Shown in pieces: positions 23,596 to 33,867 of a DNA stretch of 35,689 bases. Origin of the DNA: Pseudomonadota bacterium (GTDB lineage: Bacteria; Pseudomonadota; Gammaproteobacteria; Xanthomonadales; Rhodanobacteraceae); assembly GCA_023430685.1 (NCBI GenBank), contig JAEYZH010000125.1, positions 1-35,689 of the forward strand, read 5' to 3'. The stretch's first letter is position 1, and every line of letters begins with the position of its first letter. The position numbers and the translations under genes were made by a program. The notes below the pieces were generated by a model that worked only from the letters and a program-made list of their open reading frames with translations, was not told the origin of the DNA and did no database searches.

Positions 23596-25293
23596 ATGCG
23601 CCTTTCACGCTTTCACCTCGCGACCGTCAAGGAAGTGCCCGCCGACGCGGAGATCGCCAGCCATCGGCTGATGATCCGCAGCGGCATGATCCGCAAGCTC
23701 GCCTCGGGCCTCTACACCTGGTCGCCACTCGGCCTGCGCGTGCTCGCGCGCGTGGAGGCGATCGTGCGCGAGGAGATGGACCGCGCCGGGGCGCTCGAGG
23801 TGCTGATGCCCTCGGTGCAGCCGAAGGAACTGTGGGAAGAGACCGGCCGCTGGGAAAAGTTCGGCGGGCAGCTGCTGAAGATCAAGGACCGCAAGGACGC
23901 CTGGTACTGCTACGGCCCGACGCACGAGGAAGTCATCACCGACTTCGCGCGCAACGAACTGCGCAGCTACAAGCAGCTGCCGGTCAACTTCTACCAGGTG
24001 CAGACCAAGTTCCGCGACGAGATCCGCCCGCGCTTCGGCGTGATGCGCGCGCGCGAGTTCCTCATGAAGGACGCCTACTCGTTCCACCTCACGGCTGATT
24101 GCCTGGAGCGCGAATACCGCAACATGTACGACACCTACGGGCGCATCTTCACGCGCCTGGGACTGCGTTTCCGCGCCGTGCAGGCGGACACCGGTGCGAT
24201 CGGCGGCAAGACCAGCCACGAGTTCCAGGTGCTCGCCGATTCCGGCGAAGATGCGATCGCGTTCTCGGATGCGTCCGACTATGCGGCCAACATCGAGCTG
24301 GCCGAGGCACTCGCTCCGGCGGCGCCGCGACCGGCCCCGTCGACCGCGCTCGAACGCGTCGCGACGCCCGCGCAGAAGACGATCGACGAGGTCTCGACGT
24401 TCCTCGGCGTGCCCGCCTCGCGATGCATCAAGACCCTGCTCGTGCGCGGTCGGGACGGCCTCGTCGCGCTGTGCGTGCGCGGCGACCACGAGATCAACGA
24501 GGTCAAGGCGGCCAAGCTCGAGGAATTGCCCGGCGACGTCACGCTCGCGGACGAAGCCGAGATCGTGCGCGTCACCGGCGTCAAGCCCGGCTTCATCGGC
24601 CCGGTCGGGCTGCCGGATTCGATTCCGGTGATCGTCGACCGCAGCGCGGCGGCGATCGCGGACTTCGTCTGCGGCGGCAACGAGGACGGCACCCATTTCC
24701 GCGGCGCCAACTGGGAGCGCGATGCGCGCACCAGCCGCGTCGCGGACCTGCGCAAGGTGCTCGCGGGCGATCCCTCGCCCGATGGCCACGGCACGCTCGC
24801 GATCGCGCGCGGCATCGAGGTCGGCCACGTGTTCCAGCTCGGGGACACCTATGCGAAGGCACTCGGCGCCACCGTTCTCGACGACGGCGGCAAGGCGCAG
24901 GTGGTGCAGATGGGCTGCTACGGCATCGGCGTGAGCCGCATCGTCGCCGCGGCGATCGAGCAGAACCACGACGACGCAGGCATCCTCTGGCCCGAGCCGA
25001 TGGCGCCCTGGGGCGTCGCGATCTGCCCGATCAACGGCGCGCAGAACGCGCAGGTGCGCGAGGAAGCCGAGAAGCTGCACGACGAACTCGTGGCGCGCGG
25101 CATCGAGGTGCTGCTCGACGATCGCGGGCTGCGCCCGGGCCCGATGTTCGCCGACATCGAACTGATCGGCATCCCGCACCGGATCGTCGTCAGCGAGCGC
25201 GGCCTCGCGGCAGGCACGTTCGAATATCGCCGCCGCGGCGAGGCGGAGAATCGCGCGGTGTCGCGCGCGGAGATGCTCGAACTGCTCGGATGA
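23596..25293 (+). CDS. proS: Proline--tRNA ligase
   Basis: 565 residues, class IIa synthetase of the bacterial type with an editing insertion. Motif 2 is in RDEIRPRFGVMRAREFLMKD; PTHEEVITDFARNEL is the ATP/Pro-binding segment. The INS (YbaK-like) editing domain runs from about 225 to 400 (TFLGVPASRCIKTLLV, CVRGDHEINEVKAAKL), which deacylates Ala-tRNA-Pro. Motif 3 is near GCYGIGVSRIVAAAIEQ, and the anticodon-binding domain follows (VLLDDRGLRPGPMFADIELIGIPHR). The length is usual. The ATG at 23596 begins MRLSRFHLATVKEVPADAE, the standard N-terminus, without a Shine-Dalgarno. Single-gene unit. Confidence 0.97.
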   Translation: MRLSRFHLATVKEVPADAEIASHRLMIRSGMIRKLASGLYTWSPLGLRVLARVEAIVREEMDRAGALEVLMPSVQPKELWEETGRWEKFGGQLLKIKDRKDAWYCYGPTHEEVITDFARNELRSYKQLPVNFYQVQTKFRDEIRPRFGVMRAREFLMKDAYSFHLTADCLEREYRNMYDTYGRIFTRLGLRFRAVQADTGAIGGKTSHEFQVLADSGEDAIAFSDASDYAANIELAEALAPAAPRPAPSTALERVATPAQKTIDEVSTFLGVPASRCIKTLLVRGRDGLVALCVRGDHEINEVKAAKLEELPGDVTLADEAEIVRVTGVKPGFIGPVGLPDSIPVIVDRSAAAIADFVCGGNEDGTHFRGANWERDARTSRVADLRKVLAGDPSPDGHGTLAIARGIEVGHVFQLGDTYAKALGATVLDDGGKAQVVQMGCYGIGVSRIVAAAIEQNHDDAGILWPEPMAPWGVAICPINGAQNAQVREEAEKLHDELVARGIEVLLDDRGLRPGPMFADIELIGIPHRIVVSERGLAAGTFEYRRRGEAENRAVSRAEMLELLG

Positions 25294-25338
25294 GCCACGC
25301 CTCGCGCGCGCGGCTGGCCCCCCCGCCGCCCGTTCGCC

Positions 25339-25344
25339 GATAAT
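25339..25344 (+). promoter_or_regulatory. Candidate -10 box of the acetoacetyl-CoA synthetase gene (GATAAT)
   Basis: GATAAT stands between the proS stop (25293) and the synthetase start, placing +1 near 25351. The leader then contains the Shine-Dalgarno AAGGAG at 25377-25382. No clear -35. Confidence 0.35.
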
Positions 25345-25393
25345 CGCTCGGCGTCGCGGTCGCGTCGCGCAGTGCGAAGGAGTGCCGGAACCG

Positions 25394-27367
25394 ATGTCGA
25401 CCCATGCCGCCATGTCCATCACCAAGCCGATCTGGGAACCCGGCAGCGAACGCGTCGAGCGCGCGAACATCAGCCGCTTCATGCGTTTCGTGCGCGAGAG
25501 CACCGGCAACGACGACATCCGCCGCTACGGGCCGCTGTACGACTTCTCGCTGCGCCACCCCGACAGGTTCTGGTCGCTGGTGTGGGAGTTCTGCGGCATC
25601 CGAGCGCACGGCGAGATGGAGCCCGTGCTGGTCGACCGCGAGCAGATGCCGGGTGCGCGCTGGTTCCCGAACGTCACGCTGAACTTCGCGCAGAACCTGC
25701 TGCGTTACAGGGACGATCGTTGCGCGATCGTGTTCCGCAACGAATGGGGCCACAAGCGCGAGTACTCCTACGCCGAATTGCACGCGGAGGTCGGCCGCCT
25801 CGCGCATGCGCTGAAGAACGCCGGCATCGGCGTCGGCGACCGCGTCGCGGGTTTCCTACCGAACATCCCCGAGGCCGTGATCGCGATGCTCGCGACCACC
25901 TCGCTCGGCGCGACCTGGTCGTCGTGCTCGCCCGACTTCGGCATCCGCGGCGTGGTCGATCGCTTCGGCCAGATCGCGCCGAAGGTGCTGTTCACGGCCG
26001 ACCAGTACGGCTACGGCGGCAAGGGCTTCGACTGCCTCGGCAAGATCCGCGACGTGCTCGGCGAATTGCCGAGCGTGGAGACGCTCGTGGTGATCCCGTA
26101 CGGCGGTGACGACTTGAAGCTCGATGGCCTGCGTGGCGCCGTGCCGTGGCCGGACTTCCTCGGCGAAGGCGAACACGCGCCCGAGTTCGTCGCGTTGCCG
26201 TTCGACCACCCGCTTTACGTGATGTACTCGTCCGGCACCACCGGCGTGCCGAAGTGCATCGTGCACGGCGCCGGAGGCACGCTGATCCAGCACCTCAAGG
26301 AATTGGTGCTGCACACGGACCTCAAGCGCGAAGACCGCATCTTCTACTACACGACGTGCGGCTGGATGATGTGGAACTGGCTGGTGTCGAGCCTCGCGGT
26401 CGGCGCCACGCTCGTGCTCTACGACGGTTCGCCTTCGCATCCGGACGGCAATGCGCTGTGGGACCTCGCCGACGAGGTCGGCATCAGCGTGTTCGGCACC
26501 AGCGCCAAATGGATCAGCGCGATCGAGAAGGCCGGCGTCAAGCCGCGCGAGACGCACAAGCTGATCCACCTGAAGACGATCCTCTCGACCGGCTCGCCGC
26601 TCGCGCCCGAGAGCTACGACTACGTCTACCGCGACGTCAAGGAACGCGTGCTGCTCGCATCGATTTCGGGCGGCACCGACATCGTGTCGTGCTTCGCGCT
26701 CGGCTGCCCGGTGCTGCCGGTCTACCGCGGCGAACTGCAGTGCCGCGGACTCGGCATGAAGGTCGAGATCCTCGATGACGCGGGCAAGCCCGTGCGCGGC
26801 GAGAAGGGCGAACTCGCCTGTACCGCGCCGTTCCCGTCGATGCCGGTGTTCTTCTGGAACGATCCGGACGGCGAGAAGTACCACGGTGCGTACTTCTCGC
26901 GCGTGCCGGGCGTGTGGTGCCACGGCGATCACGCATTGCTGACCTCGCACGACGGCATCGTGATCTACGGGCGTTCGGACGCGACGCTGAATCCCGGCGG
27001 AGTGCGCATCGGCACGGCCGAGATCTACCGCCAGGTCGAGCAGGTGCCGGAAGTGCTCGAATCGGTCGCGGTCGGCCAGCAATGGGGCGACGACGAGCGC
27101 GTGATCCTGTTCGTGCGCCTGCGCGAGGGCCTCGTGCTCGATGACGCGCTGCGTGATCGCATCGCCAGGCAGATCCGCGCGAACACCACCCCGCGACACG
27201 TACCGGCGAAGATCCTGCAGGTCGCCGACATCCCGCGCACGATCTCGGGCAAGATCACCGAGATCGCGGTCCGCGACACGATCCATGGGCGCGAGGTGAA
27301 GAACACGGATGCGTTGGCGAATCCGCAGGCGCTGGAATGTTTTCGCGAACTGTCCGATCTCGCCTGA
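25394..27367 (+). CDS. aacS: Acetoacetyl-CoA synthetase (acetoacetate--CoA ligase)
   Basis: 657 residues, ANL superfamily. It activates acetoacetate to acetoacetyl-CoA for use of ketone bodies, or of acetoacetate from leucine or poly-hydroxybutyrate breakdown. The N-terminal ACAS_N segment (FMRFVRESTGNDDIRRYGPL, DRFWSLVWEF) and SLGATWSSCSPDFG are typical of AacS rather than acetyl-CoA synthetase. The ATP loop YSSGTTGVPK lies near residue 278; GGTDIVSCF, YGRSDATLNPGGVRIG and the catalytic-Lys motif ISGKITE (K about 620) are present. Start: the ATG at 25394 has AAGGAG eleven bases upstream; a GTG at 25382 would overlap that site. A membrane protein gene of different base composition follows after ten bases. 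Confidence 0.94.
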   Translation: MSTHAAMSITKPIWEPGSERVERANISRFMRFVRESTGNDDIRRYGPLYDFSLRHPDRFWSLVWEFCGIRAHGEMEPVLVDREQMPGARWFPNVTLNFAQNLLRYRDDRCAIVFRNEWGHKREYSYAELHAEVGRLAHALKNAGIGVGDRVAGFLPNIPEAVIAMLATTSLGATWSSCSPDFGIRGVVDRFGQIAPKVLFTADQYGYGGKGFDCLGKIRDVLGELPSVETLVVIPYGGDDLKLDGLRGAVPWPDFLGEGEHAPEFVALPFDHPLYVMYSSGTTGVPKCIVHGAGGTLIQHLKELVLHTDLKREDRIFYYTTCGWMMWNWLVSSLAVGATLVLYDGSPSHPDGNALWDLADEVGISVFGTSAKWISAIEKAGVKPRETHKLIHLKTILSTGSPLAPESYDYVYRDVKERVLLASISGGTDIVSCFALGCPVLPVYRGELQCRGLGMKVEILDDAGKPVRGEKGELACTAPFPSMPVFFWNDPDGEKYHGAYFSRVPGVWCHGDHALLTSHDGIVIYGRSDATLNPGGVRIGTAEIYRQVEQVPEVLESVAVGQQWGDDERVILFVRLREGLVLDDALRDRIARQIRANTTPRHVPAKILQVADIPRTISGKITEIAVRDTIHGREVKNTDALANPQALECFRELSDLA

Positions 27368-27377
27368 GTCCACGCAA

Positions 27378-29297
27378 ATGGCATCGCTTCCGACCCGTTT
27401 CGTGAATGCCGGCGCTTTCCTGACCGCGCTCGCCGCTGCCTGTCTCGTGTTCGGAGCCATTCCATGGCTCACGGTCCCCACGCTCGGCCAGGCAGTATGG
27501 GCGTCGGGCTTTGCACTTTCTTTTGCCAACGCGGACCTGTTGTCTCCCTATGCCCATGATTTCGGGCTGCCACATCCAGCGCCGATAGCGTTCGGTCTTT
27601 CAGCGACTTTGTTGCAAGCCGCGCTTTTGCGACTGTCCGTCGCAAGCGCAATAGACGCATACACCTTGACGGCTGCCATCTACCTCGCCATTTCATTGTG
27701 GGGTGCGGCCGCTTATGCGCGTCAACTCGGCTCGACATGCGGCTCGGCACTATGGTTCGCCTTGCTATGGATCTGCCTGCCAGTGGTCGTCCAGCATGCC
27801 GGCTATTCAATGCTCGCGTTGGGTTTCGCACTCCTGCCCTTCTACTTGAACAGTTTGCACAGCCTCCTTGGGGCTGAGTCCGCGCGAACAGCCATTGGTG
27901 CAGGCATTGGCTACCTCATCGCCTGCATGATCTCCGTGTTCATGGACGGATATACCTTTGTCATGTTCGCTGTTGCTTCGGCATGCGTTGTCGTCGGAAC
28001 ACTCGCCACAGGCCTGATCCCGAAGAGGAGGCTGTTGCTCCAAGTCGCTCCAACGATCGCAGCCGGCCTGGCGATCGCGTACGTATCCTACAGCGCATAC
28101 ATCGGAGGTTTTCGTTTCCAGCCCGCTCCGCTGGATTTCTTCAGGGGCTGGGGAGTTGACATGTCGATGTGGTTCGTCCCGACACGCGGCATGCACTGGC
28201 TGTGGGATACATTGGGCTTGAGTGCGCCGCGCGACATGGCTAATTACTGGGGAGATGCTTCAGTTTGGATGACCACATTCATTGCCCCGGTGCTGGCAAC
28301 CGGCCTGGCAGGATTCATCCTTGCAAAGGAGAGGAAGTACGCGTTGATCTTGGGCATGATGGCTTTTGTCGGGCTCTACCTCTCGCTCGGACCCTCACTC
28401 AAGTTCTTCTCGACCAAGGAGGCTGCCGGAGTCACGGCAGAGGAACGACAGAGTCCGTTGATGCCGGCCAAGTACGCCCGCGCACCCGTCGGTACTGCCC
28501 CATTGTTCGAGAGACTTCCTGGCGTCAACCTCATGCGTGCCACGTATCGCTGGGTCGGCTTGGGTGCACTCGGCCTGTGGGGCCTGACGATCCTGCTGAT
28601 ACATCGATTGCGAGGACGCCACCCTGTCCAGGCCGCACTGGTTGCGCCATTGCTGATATTGATGCTTCTGCCGAATGTGGGGCGCCAAACCAAATCGGCA
28701 ATGTCCAACCGGGGCAAGGCTGAGTCGATGGAATTGTCCCTTGTAGAGGACCTGCGCCAGGTTGCGTCTGGCGGCGTGGTGTTCTTTGCACCGCATGGCA
28801 ACGACTTCATCGCGAACTACTTGGCTCCTCTTGCGGGCATCAAAACGTACAACATCGGCGGCGACAAGAACATGCTGATAGCTCAAAGATACTGGAGCGA
28901 ACCCATGCTCCGACTCGGCCTGCCGCAGTTGAATACCGCCTCTTTCCCGCAAGACGTGCGCACTGTACTGCTGACCGGGCAAGCCGACGTGGTCGTGATC
29001 CCGTTTTTCGACATGCTGCAATCCGCGATCCATTGGCCTCCATCGTCATCGTCGATCGCCGCGTACCGGACCAACCGGATGCCGATCGTGATCGACGCGA
29101 CAGCCGGGCCATGCTTTGAATTCGAGGAGCGCGCGCTTTTCGCCGCCGCAAGACTGACAAGGCCGGGCAGAGAGCTGCGCAATCTGCATCAGACGGGCGC
29201 GCCCCAATCCGCCGTATCGAAGGCGTTGGAGGCTTGCGCAACGTCGCCTTTTCCGGCCGGCAGGCCCTCGGATCCCCTCACGCAGCCAGCGTCATGA
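27378..29297 (+). CDS. Large polytopic membrane protein, possible GT-C-type glycosyltransferase
   Basis: 639 residues, not assigned to a characterised family. At least ten hydrophobic helices are visible (AGAFLTALAAACLVFGAIPW, LWFALLWICLPVVVQHAGYS, VMFAVASACVVVGTL, GLGALGLWGLTILLIH), followed by a soluble C-terminal domain of about 160 residues (GGVVFFAPHGNDFIANYLAP, DVVVIPFFDMLQ). A long first periplasmic loop with NADLLSPYAHDFGLPHPAPI has an acidic residue after helix 1, as in GT-C enzymes that use polyprenyl-linked sugars; this is only a resemblance. GC content is visibly lower than in flanking genes (about 55-60% in sampled lines against about 67% in valS), suggesting transfer. It starts ten bases after aacS with no Shine-Dalgarno and converges on the gene at 29.3 kb. 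Confidence 0.8.
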   Translation: MASLPTRFVNAGAFLTALAAACLVFGAIPWLTVPTLGQAVWASGFALSFANADLLSPYAHDFGLPHPAPIAFGLSATLLQAALLRLSVASAIDAYTLTAAIYLAISLWGAAAYARQLGSTCGSALWFALLWICLPVVVQHAGYSMLALGFALLPFYLNSLHSLLGAESARTAIGAGIGYLIACMISVFMDGYTFVMFAVASACVVVGTLATGLIPKRRLLLQVAPTIAAGLAIAYVSYSAYIGGFRFQPAPLDFFRGWGVDMSMWFVPTRGMHWLWDTLGLSAPRDMANYWGDASVWMTTFIAPVLATGLAGFILAKERKYALILGMMAFVGLYLSLGPSLKFFSTKEAAGVTAEERQSPLMPAKYARAPVGTAPLFERLPGVNLMRATYRWVGLGALGLWGLTILLIHRLRGRHPVQAALVAPLLILMLLPNVGRQTKSAMSNRGKAESMELSLVEDLRQVASGGVVFFAPHGNDFIANYLAPLAGIKTYNIGGDKNMLIAQRYWSEPMLRLGLPQLNTASFPQDVRTVLLTGQADVVVIPFFDMLQSAIHWPPSSSSIAAYRTNRMPIVIDATAGPCFEFEERALFAAARLTRPGRELRNLHQTGAPQSAVSKALEACATSPFPAGRPSDPLTQPAS

Positions 29298-29331
29298 ACC
29301 CGTCGAGCCGGGCGAGTCCTGCCCGCTGGTA

Positions 29332-30492
29332 TCAAGCGAGAGCGTGCGCAAGTTCGGTGCGCAGATCGTCGACGTTTTCGACACCAACCGACATCCGGAT
29401 CAGCGCATCACTGATACCGAGGCGCTTGCGATTCGCCGGCGGAATCGAGGCATGCGTCATGATCGCAGGATGCTCGATCAGGCTCTCGACGCCGCCGAGA
29501 GACTCGGCCAGCGCAAACAACTCGCAGCGCTCGAGCACCTTGCGCGCCTTGCGCAGGCCACCCTTGACCTCGATCGAGACGATCCCGCCGAAGCCGTCCA
29601 TCTGCTTCTTCGCGAGCGCATGCTGCGGATGTGACTTCACGCCCGGGTAGATCACGCGTTCGACCGCCGCTTGCTTCTCGAGCCAGCGCGCGAGCTCGAG
29701 CGCTCCCTCGCAGTGTGCGCGCATGCGCAGGTGCAGGGTCTTGAGGCCGCGCATCGCGAGGAACGAATCGAATGGGCCGGCGACCGATCCGACCGAGTTG
29801 TGCAGGAACGCCATCTGCTCGGCGAGCTCGGCGCTGCCACCGACGACCGCGACGCCGCCGACCATGTCCGAATGTCCGTTGAGGTACTTGGTCGCCGAAT
29901 GCACGACGATGTCCGCGCCGTGTTCGATCGGACGCTGCAGCATGGGCGAGCAGAACGTGTTGTCGACCACGAAGATGAGCCCATGCTTGCGCGCAAACGC
30001 GCCGACCTTCGCGAGGTCCACGAGCTTGAGCATCGGATTGGTCGGTGTCTCGGCCCAGATCATCCGCGTGTTCGGTTTCAACGCCGTTTTCAGTGCGGCC
30101 GCGTCGTTGAGATCGATGAACGTGAAATCGAGGCCCGCACTGCGCCGGCGCACGCGTTCGAACAAGCGGTAGGTGCCGCCGTAGAGGTCGTCCATCGCGA
30201 TGACATGGTCACCACTGTCCAGCAGCTCGAGCACCGTGCCTGCGGCAGCGAGACCCGAAGCGAACGCGTAGCCCTGGCGCCCACCCTCGAGATCGGCGAC
30301 GCAGCGTTCGTACGCCATGCGGGTTGGATTCTGCGTGCGCGAATATTCGTAGCCCTGGTGCACGCCGGGGCTCTTCTGCACGTAGGTCGAGGTCGCGTAG
30401 ATCGGCACCATGATCGCACCGGTGGATGGATCGGGTGACTGTCCGGCGTGGATGGCGCGCGTACCGAGAGAACGCTTGCTTGGCTTGCTCAT
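29332..30492 (-). CDS. Cystathionine gamma-lyase / gamma-synthase (PLP enzyme)
   Basis: 386 residues, Cys/Met metabolism PLP-dependent family. LGTRAIHAGQSPDPSTGAIM and YEYSRTQNPTRMAYE open the protein. The PLP-binding Lys is in HSATKYLNGHSD (about K202), with the cofactor-contacting Asp in FVVDNTFCSP (about D177). The C-terminal SLGGVESLIEHPAIMTHASI and IRMSVGVENVDDL are standard. Sequence alone does not separate gamma-synthase (MetB) from gamma-lyase. The cystathionine beta-synthase gene on the same strand, two genes upstream, favours gamma-lyase in reverse transsulfuration (homocysteine to cysteine). The ATG at 30492 gives MSKPSKRSLGTRAIHAG; an upstream in-frame start adds seven residues. 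It follows an FkbM gene by 33 bases. Confidence 0.92.
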   Translation of the reverse strand: MSKPSKRSLGTRAIHAGQSPDPSTGAIMVPIYATSTYVQKSPGVHQGYEYSRTQNPTRMAYERCVADLEGGRQGYAFASGLAAAGTVLELLDSGDHVIAMDDLYGGTYRLFERVRRRSAGLDFTFIDLNDAAALKTALKPNTRMIWAETPTNPMLKLVDLAKVGAFARKHGLIFVVDNTFCSPMLQRPIEHGADIVVHSATKYLNGHSDMVGGVAVVGGSAELAEQMAFLHNSVGSVAGPFDSFLAMRGLKTLHLRMRAHCEGALELARWLEKQAAVERVIYPGVKSHPQHALAKKQMDGFGGIVSIEVKGGLRKARKVLERCELFALAESLGGVESLIEHPAIMTHASIPPANRKRLGISDALIRMSVGVENVDDLRTELAHALA

Positions 30493-30525
30493 GGATGTTC
30501 CGTGGTCGACCAATGGGATCGGTTT

Positions 30526-31494
30526 TCAATTCGGACAAACGAACAGGTCGAGATGGACGGCGCCATGGCTCGCGAAATGCGCGTCGGCGAGCTCCCACTC
30601 GAGCATGACCTGGTTGGCGTTGCTGCAATCCTTGTGGCCGCCGTGATGGCGAAGCACCCGGATCGAAGAGCCATAGTCGAAAAGGAAGGCGAGGTAATCG
30701 AGGGGATCGATACCCGAATTTTCCCGCATGCACTTGGGATGGAACTCCGTCAGCAGCATCGGACGGTGGAGCGCCAGTCCCGCTGCAAACCCGCGCAATG
30801 CGATCAGTTCGTGGCCTTCAATGTCGATCTTGAGCAGGTGCAGATCGGCGAGGTTCGCCAAGACTTCATCCAGCGGGCGAGCAGTTGCGAAAGCCGCAGG
30901 TTGTCGGTCCGCTGCTCCAAACAGTTCGACCTGGCCATTGGACGTCCCGTCGTGGGTCGCGATCGGGAGCAGGCGACGAGAGTCGGACGCCGCGAAGGGC
31001 ACGGCTTGTACCCAGTCGAATCGATTGCGCCAGATCGTCGCGTAGATGAGCTGCAGGTTCTTGTCGAGCGGTTCCACCGCGACGACCGTTCCGCCCGGGC
31101 CCACGAGATGCGCCGCAAGCGCGGTGAAATAGCCGATGTTCGCGCCCACGTCGACAAACGTGTGGCCGGGTCGCAGGCGCTCGCGCACGACCCGGGCGAC
31201 ATGCGGTTCATAGGCATGGCCCGCGAGGATCAGGCTTCCAATATCGCGATCACTCGGACGCACGAACAAGCTGTAGCCATCCATCGGCACTTCGACAGGC
31301 GTGTCGCCCCGACGCAGCGTGTATTCCCGCGAAGTGCAGATCGCGCGGGCCAGGCCCTCGAGATCAAGCCGCCCAGCGGAGATCTCGGTCGCGAACGCCG
31401 CATGTCCGCCTTGGTCCGGTTCGCGTCCGAGCAACAGGCGATACGCGAAGCGGATGTCCTCAATTGTCGCGGGAATTCCCGGCTCGTGTGTCAT
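30526..31494 (-). CDS. DUF4214-FkbM methyltransferase B
   Basis: 322 residues. An N-terminal DUF4214-like segment (IEDIRFAYRLLLGREPDQGG and ICTSREYTL, about residues 10-58) precedes an FkbM SAM methyltransferase domain. Motif I is FVDVGANIGYFTALA, then VVAVEPLDKNLQLIYA, and LLKIDIEGHELIALRG carries the conserved Asp and Glu. The end has Cys-x5-VM-x2-W (CSNANQVMLEWELAD) and HLDLFV. FkbM enzymes methylate hydroxyls on sugars or polyketides; the substrate here is unknown. DUF4214 occurs with surface and secreted proteins and glycan enzymes. The ATG overlaps the stop of its paralogue upstream (ATGA). GC is lower than in surrounding housekeeping genes. Confidence 0.9.
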   Translation of the reverse strand: MTHEPGIPATIEDIRFAYRLLLGREPDQGGHAAFATEISAGRLDLEGLARAICTSREYTLRRGDTPVEVPMDGYSLFVRPSDRDIGSLILAGHAYEPHVARVVRERLRPGHTFVDVGANIGYFTALAAHLVGPGGTVVAVEPLDKNLQLIYATIWRNRFDWVQAVPFAASDSRRLLPIATHDGTSNGQVELFGAADRQPAAFATARPLDEVLANLADLHLLKIDIEGHELIALRGFAAGLALHRPMLLTEFHPKCMRENSGIDPLDYLAFLFDYGSSIRVLRHHGGHKDCSNANQVMLEWELADAHFASHGAVHLDLFVCPN

Positions 31495-32450
31495 CGCGCC
31501 GTTCGCACGACAAGGTCGAGATGGCAGGTGCCCGCCATGCCCATCCGGCGATTGGCTTCCTTCCACTCGTGCATGACCTGCTCGACCGCCGCGCACCCCA
31601 CCTGCGTGCCGTCGAATCGAGCGACCTCCACAACCGAAGCATGTTCGAACAGCATCTCCAGGTAACGCTCGGGTTCGATCCGTGAATGGTTCTTGATTGC
31701 TACCGGACTGAACTCGCTGAAGATTACCGGACGGAAACGGCGCACCAGTCCCACGAGCCCGGGCCAGGCCAATGGCTCGTGCCCTTCGATGTCCATCTTG
31801 ATCACGTCGAGACGAGCGATGCCGTGCAGGAGGAAATCCAGGCGCTCTGCCGGCACCATGGCATCCGCGAGGCGCGGATCGGCATGCGGATCCACGATGC
31901 CGTTGGATGAGTTTTCTTCACGAAGGATGGGCAATACCTGCGCGGATGCGGATGCAGCCACCGGTATCACGCTCACATTGCGAAGCCCATTGCCGAGCAC
32001 GCCCGCACAAATCGACTGCACGTTGCGCGCGATCGGCTCGATTGCATACACATGCCCCGCGTCCCCGACCTTGCGCGCTGCCACCAACGTGAAGGTGCCG
32101 ATATTGGCGCCGATGTCGAGCACCGTTCCCCCAACAGGAATGCTCGCGATGAACAATGGGAGCAGATGGGGTTCGTATGCTGCCCCCGCCGCTACGGGAT
32201 CACCTATCAGGCGGTCTCCGCGCCACGGGTAGATCTTGAGGCCGTGAAACTGGATTTCGGCCATTGGCGATGCACAGCCCGCCTTGTACTCCGGCGACGA
32301 CATGATTATCGCGGCAACATCCGAAGTACTGGGCCGTTCGCGCCGCAATCTTTCCGCGAAATCCCCGAGACCCGTCGGATCAGGTTCACGTCCGAGCAAG
32401 AGCCTGTAGGCATGGCGCACGTCGTCCATGCTCGCGCGAGGCGCGGTCAT
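31491..32450 (-). CDS. DUF4214-FkbM methyltransferase A
   Basis: 319 residues, a paralogue of the next gene downstream with the same domain order. DUF4214-like residues are about 8-56 (MDDVRHAYRLLLGREPDPTG, IIMSSPEYK). The SAM site is VLDIGANIGTFTLVA (about 110-124), with E138 in VYAIEPIARN and VIKMDIEGHEPLAW near 217-229. The C-terminal Cys-x5-VM-x2-W (CAAVEQVMHEWKEAN) and HLDLVV match paralogue B and the FkbM half of the 3.8-kb methyltransferase. The ATG at 32450 has no good Shine-Dalgarno of its own; a strong one lies further upstream and serves a seven-codon frame whose stop overlaps this ATG, so the gene may depend on coupled translation. Substrate unknown. Confidence 0.9.
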   Translation of the reverse strand: MTAPRASMDDVRHAYRLLLGREPDPTGLGDFAERLRRERPSTSDVAAIIMSSPEYKAGCASPMAEIQFHGLKIYPWRGDRLIGDPVAAGAAYEPHLLPLFIASIPVGGTVLDIGANIGTFTLVAARKVGDAGHVYAIEPIARNVQSICAGVLGNGLRNVSVIPVAASASAQVLPILREENSSNGIVDPHADPRLADAMVPAERLDFLLHGIARLDVIKMDIEGHEPLAWPGLVGLVRRFRPVIFSEFSPVAIKNHSRIEPERYLEMLFEHASVVEVARFDGTQVGCAAVEQVMHEWKEANRRMGMAGTCHLDLVVRTAR

Positions 32451-32470
32451 TGGCGTTGCCCATACGTCAT
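32447..32470 (-). CDS. Seven-codon upstream frame coupled to FkbM gene A
   Basis: The frame MTYGQRQ-stop begins at 32470 with a good Shine-Dalgarno (GAGGTG at 32474-32479) and ends with a TGA that overlaps the ATG of the FkbM gene (ATGA). It starts 27 bases after the cbs stop codon at 32497. It could be a leader peptide that delivers ribosomes to the FkbM start, or the stub of a gene lost at an insertion boundary. It is too short for coding statistics to judge. Confidence 0.4.
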   Translation of the reverse strand: MTYGQRQ

Positions 32471-32496
32471 ATTCACCTCTCGTTGGCTCGTGCGCT

Positions 32497-33867
<1,371 letters not shown>

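Noticed and set aside
23605..25518. A 637-codon minus-strand open frame
   Set aside because: Antisense to proS, which is unambiguous; the composition is shadow-like.
25856..27529. A 557-codon minus-strand open frame
   Set aside because: Antisense to acetoacetyl-CoA synthetase, without any motif.
30526..32450. DNA methyltransferases of a restriction or defence system
   Set aside because: The motifs are FkbM-type small-molecule O-methyltransferases. No DPPY/NPPY motif, target-recognition domain or nuclease is nearby.
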